A DNA stretch of 5,331 nucleotides from contig JAITTD010000089.1 in the NCBI GenBank assembly GCA_031287245.1, positions 1 through 5,331 on the forward strand. Reading direction: 5' to 3'. The translations under genes and the position numbers were made by a program. Of this stretch, positions 5,081-5,331 are shown one piece after another (positions within the stretch are counted from its first letter, which is position 1; every line of letters starts with the position of its first letter). The notes under the pieces are model-generated. The model did no database searches, was not told the DNA's origin, and was given only the letters and a program-made list of their open reading frames with translations. The DNA comes from Bacteroidales bacterium. Its GTDB lineage: Bacteria > Bacteroidota > Bacteroidia > Bacteroidales > UBA4181.

Positions 5081-5331
5081 TGTTCTTTTAGAATGATGGT
5101 TATCTGTTCGGGGGTAAGGTCGGTTATCGTCGCAATGGTTTCTACCGACAATCCTGCTTTGTGGCTGTTGATAACCACCAAAACTCTCTCTTCTGCTTTC
5201 CCTTCTGCTTTTCCTTCTGCTTTTCCCTCTGCTTTTCCTTTCTCTATAGAATCGTTGATGACGTTTTGCTCGTAGCGTGCCTGGTCAACGTGGAAGTCGT
5301 AGTTTCGCCGCTCTTCATCCGAAAGTTTGTA
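5071..5331 (-). CDS. Rpn/PDDEXK_2-family recombination-promoting nuclease, C-terminus (partial)
   Basis: The window holds the last 86 codons, read leftward from the right edge to TAA at 5073-5071. The peptide runs YKLSDEERRNYDFHVDQARY, a short linker, four tandem GKAE/GKAEG units, then ERVLVVINSHKAGLSVETIA and TITDLTPEQITIILKEQGV. A charged GKAE-type linker followed by a small helix-turn-helix-like tail ('LSVETIATITDLTPEQI') is characteristic of the C-terminus of PD-(D/E)XK nuclease-family 'transposases' (PF12784, Rpn). In E. coli, Rpn proteins are DNA endonucleases that promote RecA-independent recombination. The catalytic PD-(D/E)XK core would lie to the right of the window, so whether it is complete is unknown. 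A terminator lies about 150 bases downstream. Confidence 0.78.
   Translation of the reverse strand, partial: YKLSDEERRNYDFHVDQARYEQNVINDSIEKGKAEGKAEGKAEGKAEERVLVVINSHKAGLSVETIATITDLTPEQITIILKEQGV
5191..5238. repeat. Four-copy 12-bp in-frame tandem repeat (GKAE linker)
   Basis: Four 12-base units at 5191-5202, 5203-5214, 5215-5226 and 5227-5238 (plus strand TTCTGCTTTTCC with single-base changes) encode GKAE four times on the minus strand. Because the unit is a multiple of three, slippage would lengthen or shorten the linker without breaking the frame. Confidence 0.88.

Noticed and set aside
5093..5275. 60-codon open frame on the plus strand with repeated SAFP units
   Set aside because: Its repeats are the antisense reading of the GKAE linker; the minus-strand frame has family likeness and a proper stop.

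Overview
The window looks like a chromosomal segment of a member of the Bacteroidota, probably order Bacteroidales. Three things point there: promoters of the TAnnTTTG (-7) / TTTG (-33) type instead of sigma70 boxes, starts without Shine-Dalgarno sequences, and the gene families present (a DUF4301 protein, a Bacteroidales-type PDDEXK_2 nuclease, a fibrobacter-type 'major paralogous domain' fragment). The genus cannot be told from this sequence.

Layout. Positions 1-153 (minus) hold the N-terminus of an ISAzo13-type transposase that runs off the left edge. Positions 154-591 contain no gene. They hold the transposase promoter, a four-copy 21-bp tandem repeat (220-303), a GC-rich stretch with a perfect inverted repeat (326-345), a ten-copy 11-bp tandem repeat (409-518) and a well-formed promoter (528-558). 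That promoter drives a 658-residue fusion of a class II aldolase and an SrlD-like short-chain dehydrogenase (604-2580, plus). Convergent to it, 24 bp away, is a DUF4301 gene (2605-4083, minus). Its motifs resemble those of sugar-nucleotide pyrophosphorylases.

A 104-bp divergent promoter region (4084-4187) separates DUF4301 from a two-gene toxin-antitoxin-like unit on the plus strand. This consists of an intact small charged protein (4188-4361) followed by a zeta-toxin/AAA kinase gene (4367-4892). The kinase gene is broken by a frameshifting deletion and a second, in-frame deletion. The right end (4899-5331) reads on the minus strand: the C-terminus of an Rpn/PDDEXK_2 nuclease with GKAE repeats, then an overlapping relic of a Fib_succ_major domain, then a terminator.

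The two metabolic or housekeeping-type genes (aldolase-SDR and DUF4301) are intact. They are flanked on both sides by mobile or decaying accessory DNA. No CRISPR array, tRNA or rRNA was seen. The points most worth checking are the promoter-abutting 11-bp array, the nucleotidyltransferase-like motifs of DUF4301, and the pattern of decay in the toxin module and the right-end relic.
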